A stretch of DNA of 64,000 nucleotides from Carya illinoinensis (lineage: Eukaryota > Streptophyta > Magnoliopsida > Fagales > Juglandaceae): the NCBI RefSeq assembly GCF_018687715.1, contig NC_056760.1, forward strand, positions 33,617,501 through 33,681,500, read 5' to 3'. The notes below the pieces were generated by a model that did not search any database, was not told the origin of the DNA, and was given only the letters and a program-made list of their open reading frames with translations. A program made the translations under genes and the position numbers. This document shows positions 45,936 through 58,479 of the stretch, one piece after another. Position 1 is the first letter of the stretch; every line of letters starts with the position of its first letter.

Positions 45936-48900
45936 TGTAACACCACACTCCCCACTGTAAAGAAAGACGATATTTTTTTTTTTAATAGAAAATCACGAGA
46001 ACTAGAGTTCTACTACTGAACCTGACTTAAAAATAAATTTGTTTTTTTTTAAAGAAACGCCAAGTACAAAGATTATTTATAATAAATAGAGTTGTTTTGT
46101 ATTAAAATACTGAAATCATAAATGAGAGTACGTGGAAGTATTTATTAAAAATTCTCAAAATCTTTTCGACAAAAACATAACTTAAAATCTCTGTATATGA
46201 TTTAGGCAACTTTCATGCCTCCTTGGACTAAGTCTCGTCCTGTAACTATAGTTTCATAAATATTCTGACATTAGGTAGTTTAAAAATATAAAAATAAACT
46301 AAAATGAGTCGATGACTCAGTAAGAAACCCATCATAACGTAAGCGTACTCAACATAAGGTTTTCATAAAATATGTCATGCTGAGCTTATGTTATGCATGA
46401 CTGATTTATTTGAATTATTGACTAATCTGATTTATCTGACTGATTTGACTGGCCAACACACTTAACCTTGTGTGCGAGGTTGTACACTGCCCCACATTCT
46501 GCGGCCACAAGGGGAGCCACTAATAGTATTCTAGCATGCAATGGTGGACTACACTTGAGTCTGTGGCTTGCACAACCACCCTAAAACTGAATTGGTATCA
46601 TGTATTTGAAGACCATCTGATTAATTGTTTTGAGTTTATCTTACACTTGATCTTATGAACGCTTATGTGTTTTATGCAACGTGAAATTCATAAAATATAT
46701 AATACATACATAACTATAATATACAGAAAAAACTATGATGAATGACGTATTTGCAAATATCATGACATACGTGGTACATTATTACTGACTTCGAAAGAAC
46801 TAGCTTTAATAATAATATATATAACTAGTTAACTTAAGTTAATCCTAATTTATGATCAAGCTACTTACCTCTCAGCGTTAATCTAATATTTTCAGCATGA
46901 AATTGATCATGAAAACTAGAAGGAGAGAGAAAACATGAGGGATATTGTTGTGAGAGGAATGAGGCAATCGACTATTGGCATGGTGAACGTGGGACATGTA
47001 AAGTACTGGATTGAGTTTTTTTTTTTTTTTTGACCGTTGCACTTACGGAGGTTTATGATTTTTTCCTAAATAACACATGGAAGGGAGATTTTTATTAAGA
47101 GATTTGGCAGAGGATGCCGAAGAGTTCGGGTTCAGGTTATGCTTGGTTGCGATCATTCAAGAAAAGAGTTTGAATTTATAAATATGATCTATTAGTTCAT
47201 TCAATATAGGATTGACAGTGACTGGGACTGCGTAAGGGACTTCAATCAGTGATGATTTTAAATTGAAATAAGTTTTTAATGGCCGATCTTTAAATTCTAA
47301 AATGAGTCTAACTCGTTCAATAAATAATAAATAGGATTTAACCTAGTTATTGAGCTTAATTAAAACTCTTAATCAACCTCAATAATTTATCACTCATGGG
47401 CTTATCGAATATGACTCATTAAATATAATTTAAGCCCCATAAAAATTATCAATGTTCTAACCTTATAATTATTGAATCGCCTTTTATTTGCTGATGATGG
47501 CCTTATTTTTTGTGATGTTAGTGTTGAAACCAATTACAGATTACTTGAGTTGTTGAAGACTTATGAGGAGGCTTTTGGGCAGTTGATAAATCAAGACAAA
47601 ACTGCTATGGTTTTCAGTCAAAACCTTGGGGCAGTATAGAAAAGGGCCATTATGAATTTGTGGGCTAATACTCAAATAGAACAGTATGATAAGTACCTAG
47701 GCTTGCCCTCTATGGTTGGAAGGTCTAAATAGAATGATTTTGCTGAGATTAAGCATAAAGTATGGCTGAAGTTTCAAGGTTGGAAAGGTAGCATGTTTTC
47801 TCAAGGTGGGAGGTAGGTCCTTCTTAATGCTGTGGCTCTAGCCATTTCTTCATATAGTATGAGCTGCTTTAAACTCCCTTCTACACTATGTGTTGATTTA
47901 GAAAGATTGATAGCCAGATACTGGTGGGGACAAAAAAATGATGAGAAGAAAATTCACTGGGTCAGTTGGCATAAGATGTGTAGTCCTAAAGCTATGGGGG
48001 GCCTCAATTTCAAAGATTTGGGTACTTTCAACATGGCTTTGCTAGCAAAACAAGGTTGGAGACTGCTGCAACATAAAGATTCACTATTCTACAAGATTTA
48101 TAGTGCAAGATTTATAGGCCCAATTAGGCCACTCTCCATCTTATGCATTGAGATGAATATGGTAGGCTAACAACATGATTTTAAAAGGAGAGAGATGGAA
48201 TGTAGGGAATAGGAGGAATATACACATCCTTGATGATGTATGGCTGCTTGATTTTTGATAATTGAGAAAGGAAGTCAATTTTCAAAATCCTACAATCCAT
48301 GATTTATGGTCGAGGAAGTTCCCTATCTTGCAAGATATGCATCTGTTTTCTTCATTTATGGCTTCTGCTGTGCATGTGTTCACAGAAGGATCATCTGAGG
48401 CTTTAGTTGACTTTGTTCTGATGGTTAGGGGATTCTGGTATAGGAGAAACAAAATGGTCCATGAGCAAATCAATATACCACCTTTGCAAGTTTATGAGTT
48501 TGCTCTTTTGAGAAAAGTACTGCAGGTTTCTGGTATACAGCATTCTATTAAGTCCAGGGGATGAATTATAGGTGGTCTCCTTCACCAACTGATTGGTTTA
48601 AACTCAATTGTGAAGGAGCATTATTTTTTTTACCAAAATAAAACTGGTACTGGTGCAATACTTAGGGATTCACATGGTTCTATGGGCTTTGAGCAGGGGG
48701 GAAAAGGTGTTCCTTGAACCAAAAGTTGTGGAAGCTACTGCTATTTTGAGGGGTCTGCAATTGTGTCTTAATATTGACATTCAAAACCTGTTGATTGAAA
48801 GTGATTGCAAGAATTTGGTTGAGGAAGTGAATAGTCAAGGTGACTCCTTTACAATTATGAGAACTATCATAACTGAGATCAAAAGACTTATGTAGGGCTT

Positions 48901-49140
48901 TGGAAGTTACAGTATTCAACATGGGGGACGTCTCTCTAATGCAACTGCTCATCAACTAGCTAGACATGCATGGTCCAATTCTCAAATACAATTGTAGTGG
49001 CATTATGTTATGGCTTTTATTGAGCATGTTATTTTTGTTAATCAATTATCTTGTACTCAGATTTGAGGTCTTTGGTACCTCCTTGGAATGAATATTAATC
49101 TTGCTATTAAAAATAATAATAATTGTATCGGGTTGTTACA
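45936..49140 (-). mobile_element. Gypsy LTR, minus strand, interrupted by a LINE
   Basis: Ends TGTAACACC (45936) and GGTTGTTACA (49140) are inverted copies. Right of 49140 comes AACCCTCCTCC, the reverse complement of a polypurine tract (GGAGGAGGGTT), so this is a 3' LTR of a minus-strand element. Without the LINE it is about 1.55 kb. Contains the 'GAGTCGATGACTCAGTAAG' block common in plant chromovirus LTRs. Confidence 0.72.
47480..49120 (+). mobile_element. LINE 3' part with FADD box and RNase H
   Basis: Opens within RT: LLFADDGLIFCDVSVE, then LLKTYEEAFGQLINQDKT, KYLGLPSMVG, and (47832-48170) [30 protein letters not shown] and [18 protein letters not shown]. From about 48575 comes an RNase H-like domain: PTDWFKLNCEGA, EATAILRGLQLCL, LLIESDCKNLVEEV. 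The end is AATAATAATAA. The sequence ATTGAATCG before it and ATTGTATCG after it look like the target duplication. Stops in several places make it dead. The catalytic Asp pair is intact, but the 5' half of the element is absent. Confidence 0.8.
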
Positions 49141-49908
49141 AACCCTCCTCCATATAAAAATTTCGTTTTTGGAATTTGCTAGATCTCAAATAACTTACGT
49201 GCTAATCCACCATATGCTTTTCATGTCTCTTTACTCCTTAATCATGTAGTCTAACCTAATATTTAAAAAAATTCAGATCGTCTCATATTTTGGTCTGATG
49301 CCTCATTAATCCTTTAGGCGTACATGCACATTACCACACTATGTGTCAACCATCATACACTCCAAATTCAATTCAAGACTAAACAAATATCAACCTTAAC
49401 AATGGGATTGATAGATTCACCCAACAATTATCTTAACTCCAAAACTCTCTACATAAAATTATAAATAAAATTCTCTAGATAAAATAATAACCTCAATAAA
49501 TCATAACCTAAGACTCTCCAAAGTTCGGGTCCTAAATTTAACTCGTACTTGGCAATAAAATCGTGTTACCCATAGAACATATGAGTACCACCAATCATCA
49601 TGAAATATCATACACCATACATAAATCTGTCATAACTTCACAACCCACTAAATTCATTCCTAATTTCTTCAAATAAAACTCTACAAAATATAAGACTATT
49701 TTCTCATTAACATATGCACCATTATTAAAAGCAAAACTTCCTAGCGTCGCCTTTAGAACTTCCATATCTCATGCTCTACAACTCTTTTACATAGTAGGTG
49801 CATGCATCTAAAAATATCTTTGAAACTTAATTATAACAACAAAACAATAATAGTTTAAGATACTTACTGCTAACTTTATAGAGTTAGGAATGTTTGCTTC
49901 TCACCTTA
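49141..49908 (-). other. 3' internal edge of a minus-strand gypsy element, then unassigned DNA
   Basis: 49141-49195 reads, on the minus strand, as the last codons of pol plus polypurine tract (SKF.KRNFYMEEGL). The remaining 700 bases up to the next LTR have no recognisable content. Confidence 0.4.
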
Positions 49909-52869
49909 TGTAACACCCTGCTTCAATAACCATTAGGATTAATTTTTAAGCACCCTTAGCTTAAGCTTATGATTTTGGGATTTAAATATTTTTTAATTAT
50001 ATTATTATATTATATTATTTTTTTTATTTCATTGAAGATAGTTAGATTTATTTAGACTATGGGACTTAGTGTCATTAATTATTAAGCATAAAAATTAAGA
50101 GAAGCAAGTCCTTTAGTAATTCTATTAAGACCCTTAGAACTTTAGAATGTTAATGGACCAAGCCTCAGAAGCCTTAAACCAAGCCTCATAGGAATACAAG
50201 TCTTAGTAGGATATCCTTGGTAAGGGTTGGCCCAAGTATGAGGAAGGCATAAGGCCTTTTGGGCCGAACTTGGTGTAGGCTTGACCCATGGCCCAGTTAT
50301 GTCAATGTAAGTCTTTCAAGCCCCATCTTTGTGGATCTTGAGGCCTCTCATAATCTTTCAAAATCTGAAAACAAGGCCTCCCCATCAACCCACACCCAAA
50401 ACCCATAGACCATTAACTCACACTCATGTTTTAAGACCAACAAGGCCCAAAGCCTTGTTTTGCTTCTATTCACTCTTCAATTTGAAACCCAATACACTAT
50501 ACCATGGGTTTCTTCAAACCTATATTATACCATAAGTGATGCTTGGGACAAAAATTAGGTTTTAAAAATTGGGCTAAGACCATTAATCAACTTACCCATG
50601 ATTAGTAATCTTTAAACCATGTTTTGGAACTTAATTTTCTTTCTTAATCTTTTTAGCCTTTTTTATCCAAAATTTTCTTGTTTCATTATTCAATTACATC
50701 ATTCTTAAATCATATTATAACCCTAGATAAATCTCCATACATCTCATTAAAAGAAATGACATATCAAACCCCAAAACTATACCAATCGGCACACGTGTGC
50801 TTTTGTGTGCAATGGACTAATTTACCCCTAGTCCAATCTTTTTGTGCCTTTTTCTAAAGGATTATATGGTCTTTAAATACCTCATATGATCCCTTTAGAA
50901 TCAGACCAAGCCTTGGATGAAATTGGATGAAATTGGTTCAAGAACCAAACCAAAACCCCAAACCAATTGCACCCTAAGCACTAGTTGGATGAGGACCAGA
51001 TTGGTTGCATTTTTAACCCCACTTCTACCCATGGCTAAGCCACCACCACATGCCACCCCCATCACTACCCAATCTCTAGGAGACTCTCATGGTCATCATG
51101 AGAATTTGACCAGTTTTCCCCACACAAAGAAGGCACCAAGCCGATGGCGTCAAGCCACCCTCACCCAACAACTCACTTCCCTTCATCCCTTTCTTTTGAG
51201 CTGCCACCTCATGATCACTTGGTAGCCAACCAAGCACCATTACCTCACCTAAAAGGCCTTCCAAGAGTGACTCATGACTTGCACAAAACAACTATGAAGA
51301 GAGGACAAAAGGAGGAGTCAAGGCCATGATCAAAACTATCCAAGTTAACCCGTCAACTTCATACTTGATTTTTATTTTCTTTTCTCTTCTTCCTTCTGCA
51401 CCACGACCTGACCAGCACCCTTAGGGCCATTGTAGTGCCTGACTTGATGAAATTATAGTGGTTTTAGGGTACTATTTACTCTGCACAAGTGACACAAGGT
51501 GATGCATGCAAGTTGAAACTTCACCCCTTGCATCACCACCCACTTCACCCAATCCCATTGAGCTTAGGCCAACGTCCCCTCCCCCATTATTTCCTATAAA
51601 AAGCCCCTCCACTCCCTCATCTCCTCAAAACTTCATCTCCAAGCTCATCTTGTGCATTGAGAGCCTTCTTTCTCCTAAGTTTTGAGAGAAACTTAAAGGT
51701 GTGAGTGTTTGAGTGTTCTTGGTGTTCTTGTGTTGGAAGCTTGAGTGGGCCACGAAAATTGTAATTTTTCTTGCCCTAGATCTTATTTTACATGTCAAGT
51801 ATTGTTTTCAAGTGTTGTAATGAATTATGGTTGAATTTAGAAAAGGGTACCATGTTTGATTCAAAATCAGGTTCATTAAGAATCGTTTAAGTGTTTAAAT
51901 TATTTTAAGTGAAAATTTTAGCTATGACATGTCTTAGCATATTTTGATATGATTTAATAATGTTTTAAAATGATCATTGAAGGTTTGATTTTGAGATTAG
52001 AAGCATGTCATGATAGGTTTTAATTCTACCTTGTGTTAATCAGAAAGCATGCATGGTTTTTAAGGCATGAAGTTTGATTTATTTCACCTATGGTGATCAA
52101 TGAGCATTTAGAAAACCTTGTGATTAGGATAAGAATGAAAATACATATTTTGGGCGAATTTTGAAAAGCATGACTTTATGATTTAAGCTAAGAGCATCAA
52201 GCTTGATTAATGGAGGATTAATGAAGATTAAGGTTTTTAGCCATCATTAAGTGTTGAGATGAACTTTCTCACCCAAGAATTTGCTTCTATCATGTCATTA
52301 AGGACTATAGTAAATATTTTTGGTTTAATAAAATTGCATAAGCATGCATTGATAGGGATCAATAGTTGAAAACACACTTAAGCATTAACTAGAATGCATG
52401 CCACAAGTGGGGTATGTTTGAGCTAGTTCCACTTTGATTTTTACAATTCTAAGGGTATAAATGGTTTTAAAATATGAATAATGTGAGATTCATGAAATTT
52501 GGTTAATTTGGAGGTTTATTTTCAAATAGTAAAAAATTTAGGGCCTTGGTGGCAATTTTAAGAGTTTAGAGATATTTTTGTAAATACCCATGTTTGAAGC
52601 CTTTTTATTATGAATATCTTCCCATAGTAGTATAAGTCCTAACTTAGTATGAATTTGATTTCAATCGCTACAACCCTTCAAACTCAGGAAGTTTGTAAGT
52701 TGGCCTCTAACTTATACATTGATAAGCTATTTATGATTTATTGATAAATGCTACATTCATGTTATAATTGTCATTTTGAGCATAAAATATCATGTTATAT
52801 AAGCCCATTTATGTTCAAACAAAAATTAAATCTCAATCTCAAGAACCTAGCATGGGCAAGGATATCACA
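49909..52869. mobile_element. Gypsy-type LTR
   Basis: Starts TGTAACACCCTGC and ends GGATATCACA, 2961 bp. A TATA box (CCTATAAAAAGCCCC, about 51593-51607) followed by a CT-rich leader argues for plus orientation. In contrast the TCCTCCCCCTTTTAAGAAAAG after it is a reversed polypurine tract and argues for minus. No 5-bp duplication (CCTTA versus TCCTC). Orientation is unresolved. The 51.0-51.3 kb ORFs are compositional. Confidence 0.6.
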
Positions 52870-53024
52870 TCCTCCCCCTTTTAAGAAAAGATCTCATCCT
52901 CAAGATCGGCATCAAGTCGGTCAAAAAGAAAAAATTAAAACTAGAGGTGTACTACTAACTTGAAGGACTACGTCTACTAACTACAGTCAACTCCTCTGCT
53001 GAAGAAGGTGATGGGGGATATCAC

Positions 53025-53390
53025 ATGCTAAAAAAGAAACTAAGCCCCAGATACATTGGACCTTACCTAGTAGTGGAAAATATAGGCCTAGTGGCGTATC
53101 AAGTTGCACTACTAGATATGAAGGAATTCATAACGTGTTCCATGTTTCCTCATTTAAAGAACCAACAATCCCAAGTAATTAAGCCAAATCTAGTTCCATT
53201 AAAATCGAATCTCACCTATGAAAAGAGAACAGTATAGATCATAGACTGGAAGAAGTAGAGACTATGATCTAAAATCGTACCATTGGTCAAGCTGCAATGG
53301 GGAGACATGGGAAATGAAGAGTTCACATGGAAAAGTGAGTGGGTCAAGCAAGAGTAGTTCCCATATCTATTCAAGCCATAATGAGTTCAT
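53025..53390 (+). pseudogene. Gypsy integrase C-terminus, plus strand
   Basis: KKKLSPRYIGPYLVVENIG, LVAYQVALLDM, then LTYEKRTV and VPLVKLQWGDMGNEEFTW, the chromodomain-side end of gypsy pol. The same segment, on the minus strand, lies at 56830-57150. Stops after TV and later; dead. Confidence 0.8.
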
Positions 53391-53451
53391 TGTAACACAC
53401 GAGACAAGGATAAATGAAACAAACTGAGGGCAAGAGTAAGGCTATAAGTTA

Positions 53452-53717
53452 GCCTTAAATTTACCCCTTTGGACCCACTTAGAGCCCTCAGAACCATAAC
53501 CATGGTGTGGTAGAAAAGAAATGCACGAAGGGTAGAGATACAGCCCGAAGTAATGTAACGATTCCTTGATGAATGATGCGAGGCCTTAAATTTACCCCTT
53601 TGGACCATACCACTTAGAGCCCTCAAAACCATAACCATGGTGCGGTAGAAAAGAATTGCATGAAGGGTAGAGATACCGCTTGAAGTAATGTAACGATTCC
53701 TTGATGAATGATGCGAG
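53452..53717. repeat. Tandem duplication, about 131 bp unit
   Basis: GCCTTAAATTTACCCCTTTG begins at 53452 and again at 53583; both copies end GATGAATGATGCGAG. The second has a few extra bases (CCATAC). Confidence 0.9.
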
Positions 53718-53989
53718 ACTGCAAGGTTGGAAGCTAAATGACTCAAAGGAGGAACGCCATCAAGATGAAGAGAATTCTTGAAGGTTAAGAGCCCTAATAA
53801 CAAAGATGGTGAACAATAGCGGAACATCTAGGTCACAACATGTATGGCACCTGTTCCTCATGAAATTCTAGGGGAGGATTCATGGTGGCGAATGTATTGG
53901 CCAATGGACAACACCCAAGAGGGAATTGAACTAGGAATTGTAGTGACAATGCTAGTTGTTAAGTACTAGAATACAAATGTTCACAACAA

Positions 53990-55960
53990 AAGGGGGCCTC
54001 TCACCCTTCATTTAGATCCTAAAATCTTACACCATCCAATAGTATATAAAGTTTGTCACCTTAAGGTATGGACCAATTACAAGTAGCCGCCTGACTTAAC
54101 CTTGTATATTCTAATAGAACATATATACAAGATAACTACGACAACTACTGGCTACTGGTCTCCATACTTAGGACTCGAGTGTCACACCAAGATCTGGATA
54201 TGCATCAAATTCTATGGTCCCAAGAATGAAACTATAAGTAGGTTAGGAGGCTATGACAAGACTGCTAATGACAGATAATATTATTGAAGATGCTATGAAT
54301 ACTTTCATGAAAAGATTTGACATACACATATATGTGTGGCGAGTAATCACCCTCACTCTTATAGCTACATGCATCCTCAAACATGGAGAGGAATCACCCT
54401 CTCAGATAACACATGTACACACATAGGCATGGCAAGGAATCACCCTCTAGAGATATGCCCTTTCTTTTGTACAAAATACAGAAACACATTAATATTAATG
54501 AGGCGAGGAATAATTTGTCTCCAATATAAGTATAAAAGCCATAGTTTTCAATACCGTACCGTACCGGCCACTGGTCCGATATAGGTATTGCATCTGTTTC
54601 GTACCGGTTTGAATACCGATCGTATCGACCAAGATTTCAGCCTGTACTGGCCCGTATTTCGGATTTCACTTTTTTTTTTTTCATTTTTTCAAACTACAAG
54701 CTTATTTTTTGACCCCTAATTTATACTAGACTATTTATAATTTATATATATATGTATTTATGTATAAATTATTTATATATAAACTATTATTTTAGAATAT
54801 AATTTATATATATAATTTATTTATATATCGACTATCTCGAAACGGTATCGGTACTGAAATATTTAGTTCCAGTGCCTTGACCAGTACAACATCCGGTACG
54901 GTATTCAAAACATTGATAAAAGCTCATAAAAACCAGCACTTAGTCTGTTTCAGCCCCTGTAACATTCTTCCACTACACTGGTGCTCATCAAATAGATAAT
55001 TGTCATGCAGACTTCTCAACAAGGATACTTGCTACACCAGGGATGCTTCTACTCAGTCAACCAAATCGAGGACACCAACACATGATATGCCAAAGGATCC
55101 TATATCCTGACTATCAAGTGAGGCCAAATTTGATACGTTTTACTCCAATCCCCACGAGGCATTCTTCTTCTCGTGTGAAGCACGTGGCAATGTTCTGCAA
55201 GAATAGTTTGGGGAATTCTCCGTCCCATCCCATTATTATAGATTTATGCTACCAACTTCTCACACAGAGATATTGGGTTCCCTCATACAGGGATTTAGAG
55301 TCACGTATTGAAAATAGTTGCCATAATCAAAAAATTGAAAATTAGTGTTTAAATATAGGCATAAACATAATGATCAAAATAATTATTCATGCTTATAGAA
55401 TGGGGGAGAAGTTACACAGATAATGCAATTCCTCTTACTCACAACATTCATCCCATATTTTTTAGCACTATCTTGTAAGCTAACCTACCTCTATATCAGA
55501 AATCTCCTCATCATCGCTATGGTGAATAAAGTCTCAAAAGTGAGATCTCGTCCCTCGCCCAAGTTCTTTAAATAGAGTGGGCTTATCAGATGTCCTTTCT
55601 AATCACTTCTAACTCTTGGTCTACAGTAAGTATTTTCTTTAATCCTTCCTTGTCATACTGTAGGATAATAGAGAGACTGCCAAGCATGGTCTACATGCTT
55701 GGTCCTCTAGCTTTTCTCAAAAGAGGGTCTTGATCATGGCTTGTGTCTCTTTAGATGTGACCCTTTGGATGGAGTGGGGGTTATATGTGCAGTATTGCCA
55801 CTTTTCTGAGCATTTCCGTGTACTTTCGAAAAGCTCCCTTACTTACCCAATCTCTTCTAGACTATTGGTCACCTTAGCAGGTAACTCTTTGTCTTTTAGA
55901 GTTACTTTCTTCTGCTACTCCTTGTTCTCACCTTCTCGGTTAGTGGAATTTTCAAGCTTG
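53990..55960 (-). repeat. LTR-like direct repeat, copy 1 (left LTR of a minus-strand gypsy element)
   Basis: Aligns in order with 58480-61530, apart from one insertion in each. The two copies flank a minus-strand RNase H-integrase remnant, so they are read as its LTRs; this one is the 3' LTR. The true ends may be TGTAACACAC at 53391 and about 56125, just before a reversed polypurine tract. Confidence 0.65.
54540..54915. mobile_element. hAT-type MITE with ACCGTACCG ends
   Basis: Perfect 8-bp duplication ATAAAAGC (54532-54539 and 54916-54923). Ends CATAGTTTTCAATACCGTAC and, inverted, CAATGTTTTGAATACCGTAC. 376 bp, AT-rich centre. The site is empty in the second copy of the host LTR (near 60400). 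Confidence 0.92.
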
Positions 55961-56125
55961 CCCTTAGTGACACAGCACATTTATCTCCACCTTGCTCTAT
56001 ACTAGCTGCACTTTATAGCACCTGTTGCTAAATCCTTATACCATTAGAATATTTCTCATATTTGCTTTCTACTCAACTCCAAGAATGGTCTATCCTGTTT
56101 TGCATCGGGCAGTTCCTCAGATCCT

Positions 56126-56146
56126 CCCCTCCAATAAGGAATTTAT
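56126..56146 (-). other. Polypurine-tract-like site
   Basis: On the minus strand 'AAATTCCTTATTGGAGGGGAGG', read in two parts (a pol end then GGAGGGGAGG), resembles the tract next to the 3' LTR of plant gypsy elements. Confidence 0.4.
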
Positions 56147-56829
56147 CCTTGAAATCAGAAATGGCTCTCCCTTGCTTAGTCCTCTCAAGGGAGGCAAGTT
56201 CCGATGGGGGCCATTGATGCCTTAGGTTGCCTTAGACTACAAATGGATTTTCCCTCAATTGTGTCAACAAGCATACATTATTTATCGGAGGTCGAGACAT
56301 GGGATGACTCCCCATGTCATCTCTGCCTTCTTCTTCGACATTGTCCGCCAGTCGTGGTGTCTCGTATCCTGGCTTTCAAGGTACGTTTTGCTTAACATGA
56401 TGTTGTTGAGAATCTTCACCATTGCCTTGATTTTGCTCATCACATTTCAAGATTGTCTTCTTTCCTTCTTGTTGTGCCATACTTGTGACAGCATGATCCA
56501 ACATTTTGAATATTAGAGTCTTGGCCCTCTGAGTAGTTTCTTCATCTCGGTGACATTCTTCCTCCCTTCATCGTTGTTCCGCCTCTCTTCTCTTATTCTC
56601 ACTTCGTTCTTTTAAGAATCATTATATGATTTTGGGTGGCATCACTGCCCTCCCAGCGGTTCTCTTCTCTTGTACCATTTCATCTTCAAGGCTTATTGAC
56701 ATTGAGTTGGATATTAAGGGAAACAATGATCTATTTATAGCCACATCCTTATGTATATATTGTCCATCTTACCCCTACTTCATGCTTTACAACTTTGTGC
56801 ATTATAGCTAACGACTATGGCTCAAATAA

Positions 56830-58475
56830 ATATTGGAATTTCTCTCATATGATCTGTCACTTTTCCATGTAAACTCCTCATTTTCTTCACTTTCCCACTG
56901 CACTTTTACTAAGGGTATGACCTTAGATCTCAATCTCTACTTCTTACTATCTACAATATGTACCGACCTTACTTCGTATGTAATATTTGGTTGTAATTGA
57001 ATTGGATCTAGTTTAATTACCCAAGCCTACTAGTTCCCAAGACTTTTTCTAAGTGAGAAAACCTAGAACACATTATGAATACCTCCAAAATGCCACTGGG
57101 TTTACTTTTCCCATTACTTGGTATGGTCCAATGTACCTTGGGCTCAAATTTCCCTTTAGCTCAATCTTTTAACACTCTTTATTAGGGACACCTTAAGGTA
57201 CACCCAATTGCCCTCTTCAAAGTTTAACTCTCTCTTCCTATTGTTGGCATAACTCTTCTGTCTAGTTTGGGCATAGCCATCCTTGCTTGTTTAAGTTTGA
57301 CTTGTTCCGTCATCACCTGAAGAATATCTAGTCCAAGTAACTGGGCCTCTCCTACTTCCTCCCAACATATATGCATTCTTCACTTTCATTTGTATAGTGC
57401 CTCATAAAGGGCCATCTGGATAGTGACATGATAGCTATTATTATATACAAATTCAATAAGTGGTATGTGTTGTTCCCAGGTTTTGTTGAATTCTAGTATG
57501 CACAACCTCAACATATCCTCCAAGGTTTGGATGGTCTATTCAGCTTGTCCACTTGTTTCATGCCCATCACCTTTCAAAACTCCTCCATGTAACCTTACCA
57601 CATCCCTTTTGTATAACTGGGTGAGTTTTCTCACTGTGTCCAAGGTAGTACGGTAATATGTGAGCACTCTTGATCAATCGGTCCCTTACTACCCATATCA
57701 CATCTATACCTGTAGGAGTTCGGGGTAACCCAACTATGAAATCCATAGCAATGTCATCCAATTTCTGTTTAGGGATAGATAAAGGTTACAAGTTTTCCAC
57801 CAATCATTGATACTCCGCCTTTACCCTCCTACATGTATTGCATTTTTTTGATGAAGTGGATGATGTCCCTCTTCATCCCTTCCCACTAGTATCCCTTTTG
57901 GTACATTTTTGTTCCTTCTGGATGCATGTTGTATTGCAAGGAATGGGCTTCTGCCAAAATTTCTTGTATAACGTCTAAGTTGATTGGGATCACCTTCTAC
58001 CTTTTGAAAAACTAGATCCTGTCCCCCCCCCCCCCCCCCCAATCCTTCACCTCTACTAATCTTTCGTCGAATCTCCAATAGCTTCCAATTGTTCTCTTGT
58101 TGCTCTCATAATTCCTCGAAACCACTTATCCTTAATTGTTGTAGGGCGGTGAGAACCTCTCCTAGTGACCTGTCCTTCACTAGTAGGTGTCTCATTTCTT
58201 CCAATTGCGAATCCACTTTCGAAGTTTCCCATTTGTCCCTTGTCTTCAGCTTGTGACTTAGGACATCGGCAACTAGCCTTGCCTGAGTGGTACTTAATCT
58301 CACACTAGTAATCGTTGATGGTCTCCAACTATCGTCACTATCTCATGTCAAGATTCTTCTACGTAAATAAAATTTCAAACTCTTGTGGTTTGTGTAGACT
58401 TTGCACTCTTCCCCATACATATAGTGCAGCTATATCTTTTGGTCAAACACTACTGTGGCTAATTCCATGTCATGG
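56830..58475 (-). pseudogene. Gypsy RNase H and integrase remnant, minus strand
   Basis: From 58475 down: ELATVVFDQKI, YGEECKVYTNHKSLKF (RNase H), ARLVADVLSHK, a LLVKDRSLGEVL linker, then [20 protein letters not shown] and [12 protein letters not shown] (integrase core, 57761-57567). Next come HIPLIEFVYNNSYH and ICWEEVGEAQLLG, and the C-terminal LDPIQLQPN.TYEVRS with VIPLVKVQWES. Numerous stops and frameshifts, and 58023-58040 has 18 C inserted in the reading. Reverse transcriptase and everything before it are absent: the RNase H starts right next to LTR copy 2. Confidence 0.85.
58023..58040. repeat. Run of 18 C
   Basis: Homopolymer in the integrase remnant; read as poly-Gly in the antisense frame. 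Confidence 0.95.
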
Positions 58476-58479
58476 GTGG

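Noticed and set aside
55730..56811. Run of plus-strand ORFs of 60-91 residues
   Set aside because: Lie within LTR copy 1 and the 3' part of a minus-strand gypsy element; no domain.
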